Assembly (NCBI GenBank): GCA_902557935.1
Contig: CACECJ010000001.1
Coordinates: 248,001-312,000, forward strand
Length of the DNA: 64,000 nt
DNA from: an uncultured Pelagibacteraceae bacterium
Lineage (GTDB): Bacteria > Pseudomonadota > Alphaproteobacteria > Pelagibacterales > Pelagibacteraceae
Reading direction: 5' to 3'
Shown here: positions 45,742-55,392 of the stretch, piece by piece
How positions within the stretch are numbered: the first letter of the stretch is position 1
How the letters are laid out: the number at the start of each line of letters is the position of its first letter
Notes under the pieces: model-generated
The model's input: only the letters and a program-made list of their open reading frames with translations
The model's database searches: none
Told to the model about the DNA's origin: nothing
Program-made: the position numbers and the translations under genes

Positions 45742-46798
45742 TGGATACTAACCTTTCATTTTGATCAAAATAAACAAACTCATCCGTATTCATGTATAAA
45801 CTCATCTCATCGCCAACGTTTTTTTGAAAAACTCCGTTAGACAAAGAAACCCAATTCAAATTTCCATTTGTAAAGTGGATTAAGCTCTCAGAACCACTAA
45901 TTTCAGAGATTAAAACTTTACCTTTTATCTCAAGTGTATTGTTACCATCTTTATACGTGGTAATATTGTGGGGTCTGATACCTACTTTATATTCACCATC
46001 TTTGATGTTTAATTTAGTTTTCCAATGAATGTCATTCTGTAAAAATGAACACTGTTCTCCTGATTTTTTTATTTTAGCTATATTCATTGGTGGATCACTA
46101 AAGACCTGAGCTGAAACTAGAGAGTTAGGTTTATTATAAGTATCTAAAGTTTTTCCATATTGAATAATCTTACCTTCCTGTAACGTTGCGGTATTACCAC
46201 CTAATAGTAAAGCTTCTGAGGGCTCTGTAGTTGCGTAAACTACAATACAGTCTCTATTTTCAAATAATTTTGGTAATTCTTCTCGCAATTCTTCTCTTAA
46301 TTTAAAATCTAAGTTAGCAAGTGGTTCATCTAAAAGAATTAAGTCTGAGTCTTTTACAAGTGCTCTTGCTAAAGCAGTTCTTTGTTGTTGTCCTCCGGAA
46401 AGCTCATTTGGTTTTTTATTCAACATTCCAGAGAGTTTTAGCAATTCTGCAACTTTACCAACTCTTTGTTTTGTTTCATCTGAACTTACCCCAGTAATTT
46501 TTAATGGAGATGCAATGTTGTCATAAACTGTGAAGTTGGGGTAATTGATAAATTGCTGGTAAACCATTGAGACATTTCTTTTTTGAACTTTCATACCTGT
46601 CACATTCTCATTGTTAAACCAAATCTCGCCTGATGTTGGTTTATCTAGGCCTGCCATAATCTGCATTAAAGTGGTCTTTCCGGCTAAAGTAGAACCTAAA
46701 AGAATATTAATTGTATTTTTTTCTAATTTTAAATTTGTTGAATAAATATGTGTGTCTAATCCTATTTTTTTCTCTACGTTTTTTAATTCTAAGCTCAT
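45734..46798 (-). CDS. glpS: Glycerol ABC transporter, ATP-binding protein 1
   Basis: The 354-aa ATPase has an atypical Walker A, LGSTLAGKTT, but an intact [15 protein letters not shown] signature and Walker B LILLDEPLANLD. The usual switch His is replaced in YATTEPSEAL, so catalysis at its own site may be weak. A C-terminal TOBE-like domain follows from about residue 235. It is 69 bp after the binding-protein gene, across a strong hairpin. Confidence 0.9.
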   Translation of the reverse strand: MSLELKNVEKKIGLDTHIYSTNLKLEKNTINILLGSTLAGKTTLMQIMAGLDKPTSGEIWFNNENVTGMKVQKRNVSMVYQQFINYPNFTVYDNIASPLKITGVSSDETKQRVGKVAELLKLSGMLNKKPNELSGGQQQRTALARALVKDSDLILLDEPLANLDFKLREELREELPKLFENRDCIVVYATTEPSEALLLGGNTATLQEGKIIQYGKTLDTYNKPNSLVSAQVFSDPPMNIAKIKKSGEQCSFLQNDIHWKTKLNIKDGEYKVGIRPHNITTYKDGNNTLEIKGKVLISEISGSESLIHFTNGNLNWVSLSNGVFQKNVGDEMSLYMNTDEFVYFDQNERLVSNG

Positions 46799-46819
46799 AT
46801 TTTTTTTGAATTCCGTTTT

Positions 46820-46847
46820 AAAAAAAGGGGGCCGTTAAGCCCCCTTT
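46820..46847 (-). terminator. Intrinsic hairpin with U-tract between glpV and glpS
   Basis: On the minus strand a GC-only 6-bp stem, GGGGGC against GCCCCC with a 6-base loop (46827-46844), is flanked by three A-T pairs and followed by seven T. In such AT-rich DNA this is a strong signal. It lies 20 bp after the glpV stop. It probably causes partial termination so that binding protein exceeds ATPase and permease. Confidence 0.8.
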
Positions 46848-46867
46848 AAATTTAGATTAAACCTAAA

Positions 46868-48601
46868 TTACTTCCAAGCTCTTTCGAATGGAACTGTTTT
46901 ACCTTTAGGTTTCTCGTCACGTTTAGCTTTTGGTGATCCTGGTTGTTTCAACCAATAAGCAGCACCTTTCGGTTTTGCTAATCTTGGACCACATCCACCG
47001 TATGTATTGTTTGCTTTATCAGCAGCTTCCATACGAGACATAACTAAATTCATCTCTTCTGCAAGACGATCCATAGCTTGTTGTGGAGTAAACGCACCAG
47101 AGTTTACATCTCCAATTTGTTGCCACCAGATTTGTGCAAGTTTCGGATAGTCCGGAACATTGATACCTGTTGGTGACCACAATACTCTGTTTTTAGATCT
47201 GTAGAATTCTACAAGTCCACCAAGTTTTGGAGCTCTTTTAGTAAAGTGCTTGTGGTTAATTGTACTATCTCTAATGATAGTTAAACCAACATCACTTTTC
47301 TTAAGATCAACAGTTTTTGATACTACGAACTGAGCGTATAACCATGCAGCTTTTCTTCTGTCAACTGGAGTAGACTTAAATAAAGTCCATGATCCAGCAT
47401 CTTGATAACCAAGCTTCATACCTTCATCCCAGTAAGGACCTTTTGGTGATGGTCCCATTCTCCATAAAGGATTACCGTTATCATCTACTGTTTTGTTTCC
47501 AGAACTCTTTGGAGCAACCATTGACGCCGTGAACGCTGTATACCAGAAAATTTGCTGAGCAACGTTTCCTGATGATAAAGCTGGCAGAGACTGATAGAAG
47601 TCCATCGCCGCAGCACCTGGAGGTGCATAAGCTCTTAACCACTCGTCCCATTTTCTGATTGCATATACGGCAGCAGGACCATTAGCAGCCCCACCTCTTG
47701 CTACGTCAGCACCAACTGGGTTACAAGAACCTTTTTCCATTCTTATTCCCCACTCGTCCACTGGTACACCATTAGGTTTACCAACTGAACCTGCACCAGC
47801 CATAGATAACCACGCGTCAGTCATTCTCCATCCTAAGTCTGGAGCTCTTTTACCGTAGTCCATGTGACCATATACTCTAACACCGTCGATGTTCTTTACA
47901 TCATTTGTAAAGTAGTCAGCGATATCTTCGTAAGCAGACCAGTTAACTGGTACACCTAGATCGTATCCGTATTTAGCTTTGAAACCTTTTTTGATTTCAG
48001 GTCTATCAAACCAATCTTTTCTAAACCAGTAAAGGTTAGCAAATTGTTGGTCAGGTAATTGATATAAATCACCATCTGGACCTGTAGTAAATGATTTACC
48101 GATGAAATCATCGATATCTAATGTTGGTAAAGTTACATCTTTACCTTCACCTTTCATCCACTTTGTTAAGTTTACTGCTAACTGAAGTCTTGAGTGCGTA
48201 CCGATCAAATCAGAGTCATTGATGTATGCATCATATAAGTTTCTTCCAGTTTGCATTTGAGTTTGTACAGCTTGTACTACTTCTCCTTCTCCAAGTAACT
48301 GGTGATTAACCTTAATTCCAGTTATTTCTTCAAAAGCTTTTGTCAAAACTTTTGACTCATATTCGTGAGTTGGAATCGTTTCTGACAATACATTTATTTC
48401 CATTCCTTTGAATGGCTTTGCAGCATCGTGGAACCAATTAAGTTCTTTCTCTCTCTCTTTTGCAGAAATCGTTGAAAGACTAAACTCACCATTTGACCAT
48501 TTCTTAATTGCAGCTCCGTGTCCGTCAGCTACAGCGTTTGAAATAGTTAATAGAGAAATTGAAACAGCAACAGCTAAAATACTCTTCAATGTTTTAAGCA
48601 T
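46868..48601 (-). CDS. glpV: Glycerol ABC transporter, substrate-binding protein
   Basis: The 577-aa protein is a large family-1-like binding protein with a signal peptide (residues 1-25, cleavage at ADG). It is the size and style of GlpV proteins, with the WFHDAAKPFKGMEINVL start and a cysteine-containing tail YGGCGPRLAKP. A GAGGGA Shine-Dalgarno lies 9 nt before the ATG. GC content is visibly higher than in the neighbours, as expected for a highly expressed gene. It follows glpK after 105 bp. Confidence 0.92.
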   Translation of the reverse strand: MLKTLKSILAVAVSISLLTISNAVADGHGAAIKKWSNGEFSLSTISAKEREKELNWFHDAAKPFKGMEINVLSETIPTHEYESKVLTKAFEEITGIKVNHQLLGEGEVVQAVQTQMQTGRNLYDAYINDSDLIGTHSRLQLAVNLTKWMKGEGKDVTLPTLDIDDFIGKSFTTGPDGDLYQLPDQQFANLYWFRKDWFDRPEIKKGFKAKYGYDLGVPVNWSAYEDIADYFTNDVKNIDGVRVYGHMDYGKRAPDLGWRMTDAWLSMAGAGSVGKPNGVPVDEWGIRMEKGSCNPVGADVARGGAANGPAAVYAIRKWDEWLRAYAPPGAAAMDFYQSLPALSSGNVAQQIFWYTAFTASMVAPKSSGNKTVDDNGNPLWRMGPSPKGPYWDEGMKLGYQDAGSWTLFKSTPVDRRKAAWLYAQFVVSKTVDLKKSDVGLTIIRDSTINHKHFTKRAPKLGGLVEFYRSKNRVLWSPTGINVPDYPKLAQIWWQQIGDVNSGAFTPQQAMDRLAEEMNLVMSRMEAADKANNTYGGCGPRLAKPKGAAYWLKQPGSPKAKRDEKPKGKTVPFERAWK

Positions 48602-48706
48602 AGATTATTTCCCTCGTTGTTGTTGTTATAAGTTTTGATATTCAACCAAAATTAAAGTGAAAAGTACAGTGCAGAAACTTTAAAAATTACAACTCTCAGG
48701 TGTGTG

Positions 48707-50188
48707 TTAATTTATTAAGGCTCTCTTGACAGCTTTTTCCCAACCCTTAATAAGAATTGTTCTAGGTTTATTTTTCATTCTTGGTGAAAATTTTTTATCT
48801 AAGTTCCAATTTTTAGAAATATCTTTTAATGATTTATATATCCCTAAGTGTAAACCGGCCATGAATGCTGCACCTAAAGCAGTAGTTTCTTGAACTTTGG
48901 GTCTTAATACTTTTACATTCACTATGTCAGATAAAAATTGTGAAAACCAATTATTCATTACCATCCCACCATCAACTTTCACAATTTTAGGTCTCAAACC
49001 GTCATGTTTCATAGCTTCAAAAAGATCGTGAGTTTGATATGCAACTGCTTCAATAGTAGCTCTAACTATTTCTTTTGGACTCGTGTCCCTAGTAATACCG
49101 CTTAAAACTCCTCTGGCATTAGCATCCCAATAAGGTGCTCCTAATCCAGTAAATGCTGGAACTAAATAAATATCATTATTATTTTTTAATGACTTAACTA
49201 TCTTTTCTGTTTCAGGAGCTTTTTTAAAAAATTTCATTCTGTCTCTTAACCATTGAACGCCTGCGCCAGCTATAAAAATAGACCCCTCCATTGCGTATGT
49301 TGTCTTTCCGTTAATTCTATAAGCTATTGTTGTTAACAGTCGATTTTTTGAGTAAATTTTTTTAGAACCAGTATTTAGTAATACAAATGCTCCAGTTCCA
49401 TAAGTGCTTTTCAATGAACCTGGTTCAAAACAGCATTGACCAATGGTTGCTGATTGTTGGTCACCTACTACTCCATTTATTGGAATTGGTTTACCAGTTA
49501 CAGAAGGATGGGTTTGACCATAATCATCTGCACAATCTTTCACATCTGGTAAAATATGTTTTTTAATTTTAAGGAGTTTTAATATTGCATCATCCCACCT
49601 ATTTGAGGAAATATTATATATCATTGTTCTACTTGCATTTGTTGCATCTGTTGCATGAACTTTTCCCTTTGTAAGTCTCCAAATTAAAAAGCTATCAATT
49701 GTTCCAAATAATAACTGTTTCTTATTCATTAAATGACGTGCTTTTGGGACATTATCTAAAACCCATTTAATTTTTGTTCCTGAGAAATATGAATCAATTA
49801 AAAGGCCAGTTTTATTAAAAACCATTGTATCTTTGTTTTGCTTTCTAAGCTTTTTACAAAATTCTTCAGTCCTTCTGTCTTGCCAAACAATAGCTTTATA
49901 AACAGGCTTTCCAGTTTTTTTATCCCATAGAACGGTGGTCTCTCTCTGATTGGTGATTCCGATGCTTAAAATTTTACCTTTTAAGCGTTTAGCTTTTTGT
50001 ATTACATCTTTTAAAGTTTTTATTGTTGTTTTCCAAATTTCATCTGGGTTATGCTCAACCCATCCACTTTTTGGAAAATATTGTGTAAATTCTTTTTGTG
50101 AAGAAAAAATCGGTTTTCCTTTTAAATCAAATAAAATTGATCTGTTGGATGTTGTGCCTGCATCAATTGAAATTATAAATTTTTTCAT
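48707..50188 (-). CDS. glpK: Glycerol kinase
   Basis: GlpK phosphorylates glycerol to sn-glycerol 3-phosphate, trapping it in the cell. The 493-aa FGGY-family kinase has SIDAGTTSNRSI (phosphate-1 loop), GITNQRETTVLWDKKTG, NGVVGDQQSATIGQ and VDGGMVMNNWFSQFLSD. The initial SIDAGTTS, PINGVVGDQQ and LGIYKSL-type tail are close to known glycerol kinases. It overlaps gpsA by 4 bp. The 105-bp gap to glpV has no confident promoter. Confidence 0.96.
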   Translation of the reverse strand: MKKFIISIDAGTTSNRSILFDLKGKPIFSSQKEFTQYFPKSGWVEHNPDEIWKTTIKTLKDVIQKAKRLKGKILSIGITNQRETTVLWDKKTGKPVYKAIVWQDRRTEEFCKKLRKQNKDTMVFNKTGLLIDSYFSGTKIKWVLDNVPKARHLMNKKQLLFGTIDSFLIWRLTKGKVHATDATNASRTMIYNISSNRWDDAILKLLKIKKHILPDVKDCADDYGQTHPSVTGKPIPINGVVGDQQSATIGQCCFEPGSLKSTYGTGAFVLLNTGSKKIYSKNRLLTTIAYRINGKTTYAMEGSIFIAGAGVQWLRDRMKFFKKAPETEKIVKSLKNNNDIYLVPAFTGLGAPYWDANARGVLSGITRDTSPKEIVRATIEAVAYQTHDLFEAMKHDGLRPKIVKVDGGMVMNNWFSQFLSDIVNVKVLRPKVQETTALGAAFMAGLHLGIYKSLKDISKNWNLDKKFSPRMKNKPRTILIKGWEKAVKRALIN

Positions 50189-51231
50189 CTAAATGCTTCC
50201 CAATTTAATTCAAGTTCTTTATCTTCAACAATAGCATTAATCATACCTAGCATTAAAGGTAGCTTTTTCTCATCAAAATCTTCATTAACTTTCTTTGCGA
50301 TTTCTTTAGCCAAATCAGCTCCCTCAACAGTAACTTTCTCCATTTTTGTTTTTTTTGCTTCTGTGAATGTTAAGCCTTCTCCGATATAAGCTCCCATTTT
50401 TGCATTTCTTCCTCCACCTGAACTAACATATAGATCTCCTAACCCCGCTAACCCTTTTACAGTCTCTTTTTTTCCTTTAAGATGTTCTACAAAAATTTCC
50501 ATTTCAAAAACTGATTGTTTAATAAGGGCTGAAGCTGTATTTAAATAATTATTTTCTCTTACTTTATCAGAAATATTTTTGCTGCATAAACCTTTAGCTG
50601 CACCTACAGCCATAGAAAAAATATTTTTAATTGCAGCTGAAACCTCAACACCATTTAAGTCATCAGAGTAGGAGGTGTGATAATAACTAGTATTTAACAT
50701 ATCAGCTATTTTTTTTGCTATACTGATATTTTTATTTGCTATGACAACACTGCTATGAACTTTATTAGCTAACCCAGCAGCTAAACAAGGTCCACCTACA
50801 GCTGAAATATTTATACTAGAAATTCCCTTCTCAAAAAGTAATCTCTCCAATTTATCAACCAATAATTCATAGTTGTTCTTATAAATGCTAAGACCTTTAG
50901 TTAGCATTAATAAATTTGGCAAATTTTTTCCCTTGTAAAGCCTGCTTAGTTGATCTGCAACCCACTCTATTCCTTTTGAACTTATTCCTAATACTATTAA
51001 ATCAACTTTAGAATTCAAAATTTCGTCAAATTTTTCAAATTTAAAAATCTTTATTTGACTGGGAACTTGAACATTTAATCCTGGATGTAAATTTTTATTT
51101 TTCTTAAGCCTATCAATAAAATCATTTTCGAGGTGAGTTCCAACAATATTAATATCATGATTATTATCAAGACAAGGTATAGAGAAAGCTGTACCCATTG
51201 CACCAGCGCCAATAATTATAATTTTTGACAT
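50185..51231 (-). CDS. gpsA: Glycerol-3-phosphate dehydrogenase, NAD(P)-dependent
   Basis: GpsA interconverts glycerol 3-phosphate and dihydroxyacetone phosphate in the cytosol. The 348-aa protein has the Rossmann loop GAGAMGTAFS (8-17), LTKGLS, and the catalytic-lysine region AAIKNIFSMAVGAAKGL. It is usually a lipid biosynthetic enzyme, but here it is coupled to glpK by 4 bp, so it may run oxidatively in glycerol use. It directly follows trkH. No glpD was found in this window. Confidence 0.92.
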   Translation of the reverse strand: MSKIIIIGAGAMGTAFSIPCLDNNHDINIVGTHLENDFIDRLKKNKNLHPGLNVQVPSQIKIFKFEKFDEILNSKVDLIVLGISSKGIEWVADQLSRLYKGKNLPNLLMLTKGLSIYKNNYELLVDKLERLLFEKGISSINISAVGGPCLAAGLANKVHSSVVIANKNISIAKKIADMLNTSYYHTSYSDDLNGVEVSAAIKNIFSMAVGAAKGLCSKNISDKVRENNYLNTASALIKQSVFEMEIFVEHLKGKKETVKGLAGLGDLYVSSGGGRNAKMGAYIGEGLTFTEAKKTKMEKVTVEGADLAKEIAKKVNEDFDEKKLPLMLGMINAIVEDKELELNWEAFR

Positions 51232-52644
51232 TTAATCCTTAAAAAAAATTCTTTTGATAATTAAAAAAATTGATATTAACTCAATTTTACCAATTATCAT
51301 AAAAGTAATTAAGGCTAATTTAGAGGATGTTAGTAAACTTGAAAAAGAGAAATTCTGTAAATTATACATTTCCGAATTTACAGTGTTTGTTAATGTAAGT
51401 ATCGATAATTTAAATGATCTTTCAAAACCGATATCATCAATTACTAGAATACTTGATAAAATAAATAAGCTTAAAAAAAAGGAAATAAAAATTAAAAAAG
51501 AAATTTTAATATTGTTGTCATTAATCTTATTGTCAGAATTAAATATTGTTTGATTAATAACGCTGTTAGGGCTTATCAATTTAATCATTTCATATGAGGT
51601 GATCTTTAATAAAATGTAGACTCTCGCAAATTTAATACCGGAGGTATTAGAGATTAAAGACCCGCCCAAAATTGTAATTAAAATAAAATATAACCCTAAA
51701 TTATTATCTGAGCTTTCTAATGTTAAGCCAGAATTTGCTAAAGCGCTTAAAACAGATATTATCAAATTAAATACATCAATATCATTGAAAAGAATCAAAA
51801 TAGTTAGAATTATAAATAATCCTGACAAATACATATCTTCTTTATGACTCTTTAATAAAACTTTTTTGTTAAAAAGATTAAAAATTAAATAAAAATTTGT
51901 TAATGATAAAAACAACATCAATATAAAAACAGATTTTTGTAAATTAGTTGAAATGATATTACTTAAGTTATCAGTCGGTAGGAAACCACCTCCTGAAATC
52001 AAGCTCATGCTTAAATTTAAAGCGTTAAAAAGTCTTACATCAGCAATACTTAATAAAAGTAAAAATATAAAACTTAAAGATGTATAAAATATAAATAATT
52101 TTAGTAAAACATTTTTAATATTTTCAGTAGAATTAAAGTTGCTCTCGCCTGAATAAGTTAAATTTGTCATTTTAAAATTGAAAATTTTATTAGAAAACAA
52201 TAAAATTAAAAAAATTAAGAAATACAAACCGCCAATCCATTGGGATGAAGATCTCCATAAAATTAATGTCGGATCAAGGTACTTTATATTTTCAAATATT
52301 GAAAATCCTGTACCAGTTAAACCTGATATTGACTCAAAAAAAGCATTTATGAAACTTATCTGGAAATTATTAAAATAATATGGAATTGAAATTAAAAATC
52401 CTACAAAAAAATAAACAAAGATTACTAATATTAGTTGTTCAATGAAATTTATCTTTTTGACTCCTTTTCTTCCAAAAATGTAAAGACCTGTAGCAGATAG
52501 TAAAGAAATAGATAAAGTTATCAAATAAGCTTCTATGCTTAAAAAATAATCAAAGTATGAGGCATATAGTATATTAATGAAAGATAAAAAAACGATAGGA
52601 AATAAAAATAATCCCAGATAAAAACTTATTCCTTTTAAATTCAT
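51232..52644 (-). CDS. trkH: Potassium uptake protein TrkH/KtrB-type channel subunit
   Basis: The 470-aa membrane protein has about ten hydrophobic helices and the P-loop filter repeats typical of this superfamily: SGLTGTGFS near residue 110, MSLISGGGFLPT, SNSGLTLES and LTNTVNS. The first and third loops show the Gly of the potassium filter. Composition is Leu/Ile/Asn-rich. It follows trkA by 6 bp, its soluble partner, and abuts gpsA. Confidence 0.9.
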   Translation of the reverse strand: MNLKGISFYLGLFLFPIVFLSFINILYASYFDYFLSIEAYLITLSISLLSATGLYIFGRKGVKKINFIEQLILVIFVYFFVGFLISIPYYFNNFQISFINAFFESISGLTGTGFSIFENIKYLDPTLILWRSSSQWIGGLYFLIFLILLFSNKIFNFKMTNLTYSGESNFNSTENIKNVLLKLFIFYTSLSFIFLLLLSIADVRLFNALNLSMSLISGGGFLPTDNLSNIISTNLQKSVFILMLFLSLTNFYLIFNLFNKKVLLKSHKEDMYLSGLFIILTILILFNDIDVFNLIISVLSALANSGLTLESSDNNLGLYFILITILGGSLISNTSGIKFARVYILLKITSYEMIKLISPNSVINQTIFNSDNKINDNNIKISFLIFISFFLSLFILSSILVIDDIGFERSFKLSILTLTNTVNSEMYNLQNFSFSSLLTSSKLALITFMIIGKIELISIFLIIKRIFFKD

Positions 52645-52650
52645 TTGGTA

Positions 52651-54024
52651 TTAAATTGAACCGACACTAAAAATATTTTCTACAGCTTTTAATTGCTCTC
52701 TTTTAGCAAGAAACACTACAAGATCGTCTTTCTCAAATATAAAATTAGATCTTGGAATTATAACTTTATCTTTTCTTACTATTGCGCCTATTCTTATATC
52801 CTCGGGTAAATTAGAATCTCGTATTTTTTTATTAAGTAACTCAGATTTTTCTAAAATTTTAGCTTCAATAAACTCATATTCACCATCAAGTAATGAGTAA
52901 ACAGTTGCTATTGTGCCTTTATGGACATGTTCCATTATTCTAGATACAGTAGTCATTCTGGGGTCAACTAAATCATCTATATTTAAAGAATCTTGTAGCA
53001 AATTATAATTAGACTTATTTACTATAGCTATTGTTCTTTTTTTTTGGCCTGATTTCTCTGCTAAAACACAAGCCATTATATTATTTTCATCATCATTCGT
53101 AAGTGCAAGAACAGTCTCTGTGCCTTCAAGATTTGCCTCTTTTAAGATTTCCTCATCTAGTCCGTCTCCATTAATCACAATTGAAGACGATAATTCATTT
53201 GCCAGCTCTTCAGCCCTTGATTTGTCTTTTTCTATAATTTTAATTCTTAAATCTTCAAAGTTTTTTTCCAACATTTTAGCTAAATTTAAACCTATGTTTC
53301 CACCTCCAATTATTAAAACATTTTTTGAAACTTTCTCCTCATGTCCAAAAGCCTTAAGTATGGGATTGAGTTGATCACTACTAATGACCAGATAAACATT
53401 ATCATTCTCCATCATCTGATCATTTTTTTTAAGATATATAAATTTATCATTTCTTAAAGCACCAACAATATTTGCTTTAAAATCTGGAAATTTTTCAGTT
53501 AATTTTTTTAAGGGGATATTTTTTATTGGACAATTTTTTTCAATTGAAATCTCTAGCATTTTTACTTTATTTTTTCCAAAAGGCACATTATCGAGAGCAC
53601 CGGGAGCTTCTAGTCTCCTATAAAGAGATCTAGCTACCTCTATTTCAGGTGATATAATTACGTCTATAGGAATATTTGATTTGTTAAAAAGTTTTCCCCA
53701 TTTCCCTTCTAAAAACTCTTGAGTTCTAATACGAGCTATCTTCTTAGAAACATTAAACAATGAACTAGCTAGCTGACACACAATCATATTTGTTTCATCA
53801 TTTCTCGTAACAGCAATAATCATATCTGTATTTTCTGCACCTGCATTCTCTAAAACGTTAGGTAAGGTAGCTCTTCCTACAATGCCTTTCACATCTTGAG
53901 TATCATTTATTTTTTTTATATCTTCAGAAGATTGATCAATTACTGTAACTGAGTGCCCTTGAGCGGATAGTTGCTTGCTGATTGAAAAGCCAACTTTGCC
54001 GGCTCCACATATTATAATGTTCAT
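52651..54024 (-). CDS. trkA: Potassium uptake regulator TrkA
   Basis: TrkA is the NAD(H)-binding peripheral subunit that gates TrkH. The 457-aa protein has two RCK units: Rossmann loops ICGAGKVGFS (N-terminal) and IGGGNIGLNLAK (about residue 235), each followed by a TrkA-C domain. It abuts ntrX and precedes trkH by 6 bp. The ntrYX-trkA order is standard in alphaproteobacteria. Confidence 0.95.
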   Translation of the reverse strand: MNIIICGAGKVGFSISKQLSAQGHSVTVIDQSSEDIKKINDTQDVKGIVGRATLPNVLENAGAENTDMIIAVTRNDETNMIVCQLASSLFNVSKKIARIRTQEFLEGKWGKLFNKSNIPIDVIISPEIEVARSLYRRLEAPGALDNVPFGKNKVKMLEISIEKNCPIKNIPLKKLTEKFPDFKANIVGALRNDKFIYLKKNDQMMENDNVYLVISSDQLNPILKAFGHEEKVSKNVLIIGGGNIGLNLAKMLEKNFEDLRIKIIEKDKSRAEELANELSSSIVINGDGLDEEILKEANLEGTETVLALTNDDENNIMACVLAEKSGQKKRTIAIVNKSNYNLLQDSLNIDDLVDPRMTTVSRIMEHVHKGTIATVYSLLDGEYEFIEAKILEKSELLNKKIRDSNLPEDIRIGAIVRKDKVIIPRSNFIFEKDDLVVFLAKREQLKAVENIFSVGSI

Positions 54025-55392
54025 TTAGTTAATACCTTTAATTCCTAAAGATTTTAGTTTTCTATGAAGGGCAGATCTTTCCATACCAATAAAATCAGCA
54101 GTTTTGGACACATTGCCATGATTTTTTTTTAGTTGTGTTATCAAGTATTCTTTCTCAAAATGTTCTCTTGCTTCTTTGAGTGGAGATGTAAATGATTTTT
54201 CTAAAGATTTTTTACTATTTTCACTATAGTGGGAAGGGTTTAAAATATCTTCAATAATTTTATTTATATTCTCTTTAGTTTCATTAGCTGACAGTATGGT
54301 AATTCTTTCAATCAAGTTTCTCAACTCTCTTACATTTCCTGGCCAATTATAAGTATAAAAATTATCATTATTTAAATCTATGATTGGTTTTTGAACACCA
54401 TTTATTTCAGATAATCTTTCAATAAAATAATTAATCAAAAGAGGAATATCTTCGGTTCGTGAAGATAAAGGGCTAAGTTCAATAGGCATAACATTTAGTC
54501 TGTGGAATAAATCTTCCCTAAATTTTTTTTGCATAACCAATTCTTTTAAGTCTCTTGAAGTAGAAGATATAAGTCGAATATTTACATTAATATATTTTGA
54601 GCTGTTTAATCTTTTAAATTTTTGATCAATCAAGACTCTAAGAACATTGGCTTGTGTCTCATATGGTATTTCTGAAACTTCATCTATTAATAATGTTCCT
54701 GTATTTGCTCTTTCTAAAGCTCCAAATGATATGCTTCCATCTTCAAATTCTTCACCGAATAACTCTCTTTCGTATTTCTTTTCTTTTAATAATGCTGCAT
54801 TAATTATCACAAAAGGATTTTTAGACCTTTGAGAAATCTTATGAATTTTTCGAGCAACTAATTCTTTACCTGATCCTGTAGGTCCTGAAATAAGGACTCT
54901 GCTTTCAGAGGTAGATAATTTTTCAATAATTTTTTTAACTTTTAATATGTCTGGGCTTTCACCGATCAAATCAAAAGAATGAAAAAGTTTATTTTCGATT
55001 AGATCTTTTTCTTTTTTAAGCTCCGTAGACTCTAAAGCTCTATTAACATAATTAAGAATTTTTTCTTTTGTAAAAGGTTTTTCTATAAATTCATATGCGC
55101 CAAGTCTAATTGCTTCTAAGGCGATCTTGACAGTGGCATGTCCTGATATCATTATAACTGGGGTAAGTTTATTTTTTTTAATAATCAATTTTAAAAGGTC
55201 AATTCCATCTTTGTCAGGCTTGTCTAACTTTATGTCAACAATAGCCAAATCTGGTATTTTTTTATTTATCTCAAAAACTGCCTGGTCATAATTTGCTGCA
55301 GCTCTAACAGTAAATTGTTTTTCTTTAAGAATATTACTTACAAGCAAGCGTATATCTGGATTATCATCTATGACTAGAATTTCTTTAAGCAT
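54025..55392 (-). CDS. ntrX: Two-component response regulator NtrX
   Basis: The 455-aa regulator has a receiver domain with acid pair Asp9/Asp10, phospho-acceptor Asp53 and Lys105; an AAA+ domain with Walker A GPTGSGKE (170-177) and Walker B LLIDEV; and a C-terminal Fis-type HTH (NVSKTADFIGMERSALHRKL). The GAFTGA loop that contacts sigma54 is missing: the region reads LFGEEFEDGSISFGALE. This fits NtrX proteins that act without sigma54. It overlaps ntrY by 8 bp. Confidence 0.94.
   Translation of the reverse strand: MLKEILVIDDNPDIRLLVSNILKEKQFTVRAAANYDQAVFEINKKIPDLAIVDIKLDKPDKDGIDLLKLIIKKNKLTPVIMISGHATVKIALEAIRLGAYEFIEKPFTKEKILNYVNRALESTELKKEKDLIENKLFHSFDLIGESPDILKVKKIIEKLSTSESRVLISGPTGSGKELVARKIHKISQRSKNPFVIINAALLKEKKYERELFGEEFEDGSISFGALERANTGTLLIDEVSEIPYETQANVLRVLIDQKFKRLNSSKYINVNIRLISSTSRDLKELVMQKKFREDLFHRLNVMPIELSPLSSRTEDIPLLINYFIERLSEINGVQKPIIDLNNDNFYTYNWPGNVRELRNLIERITILSANETKENINKIIEDILNPSHYSENSKKSLEKSFTSPLKEAREHFEKEYLITQLKKNHGNVSKTADFIGMERSALHRKLKSLGIKGIN

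Noticed and set aside
51254-51553. Plus-strand ORF of 99 codons opposite trkH
   Set aside because: Wholly antisense to a well-supported gene and rich in Lys/Ile from AT bias.
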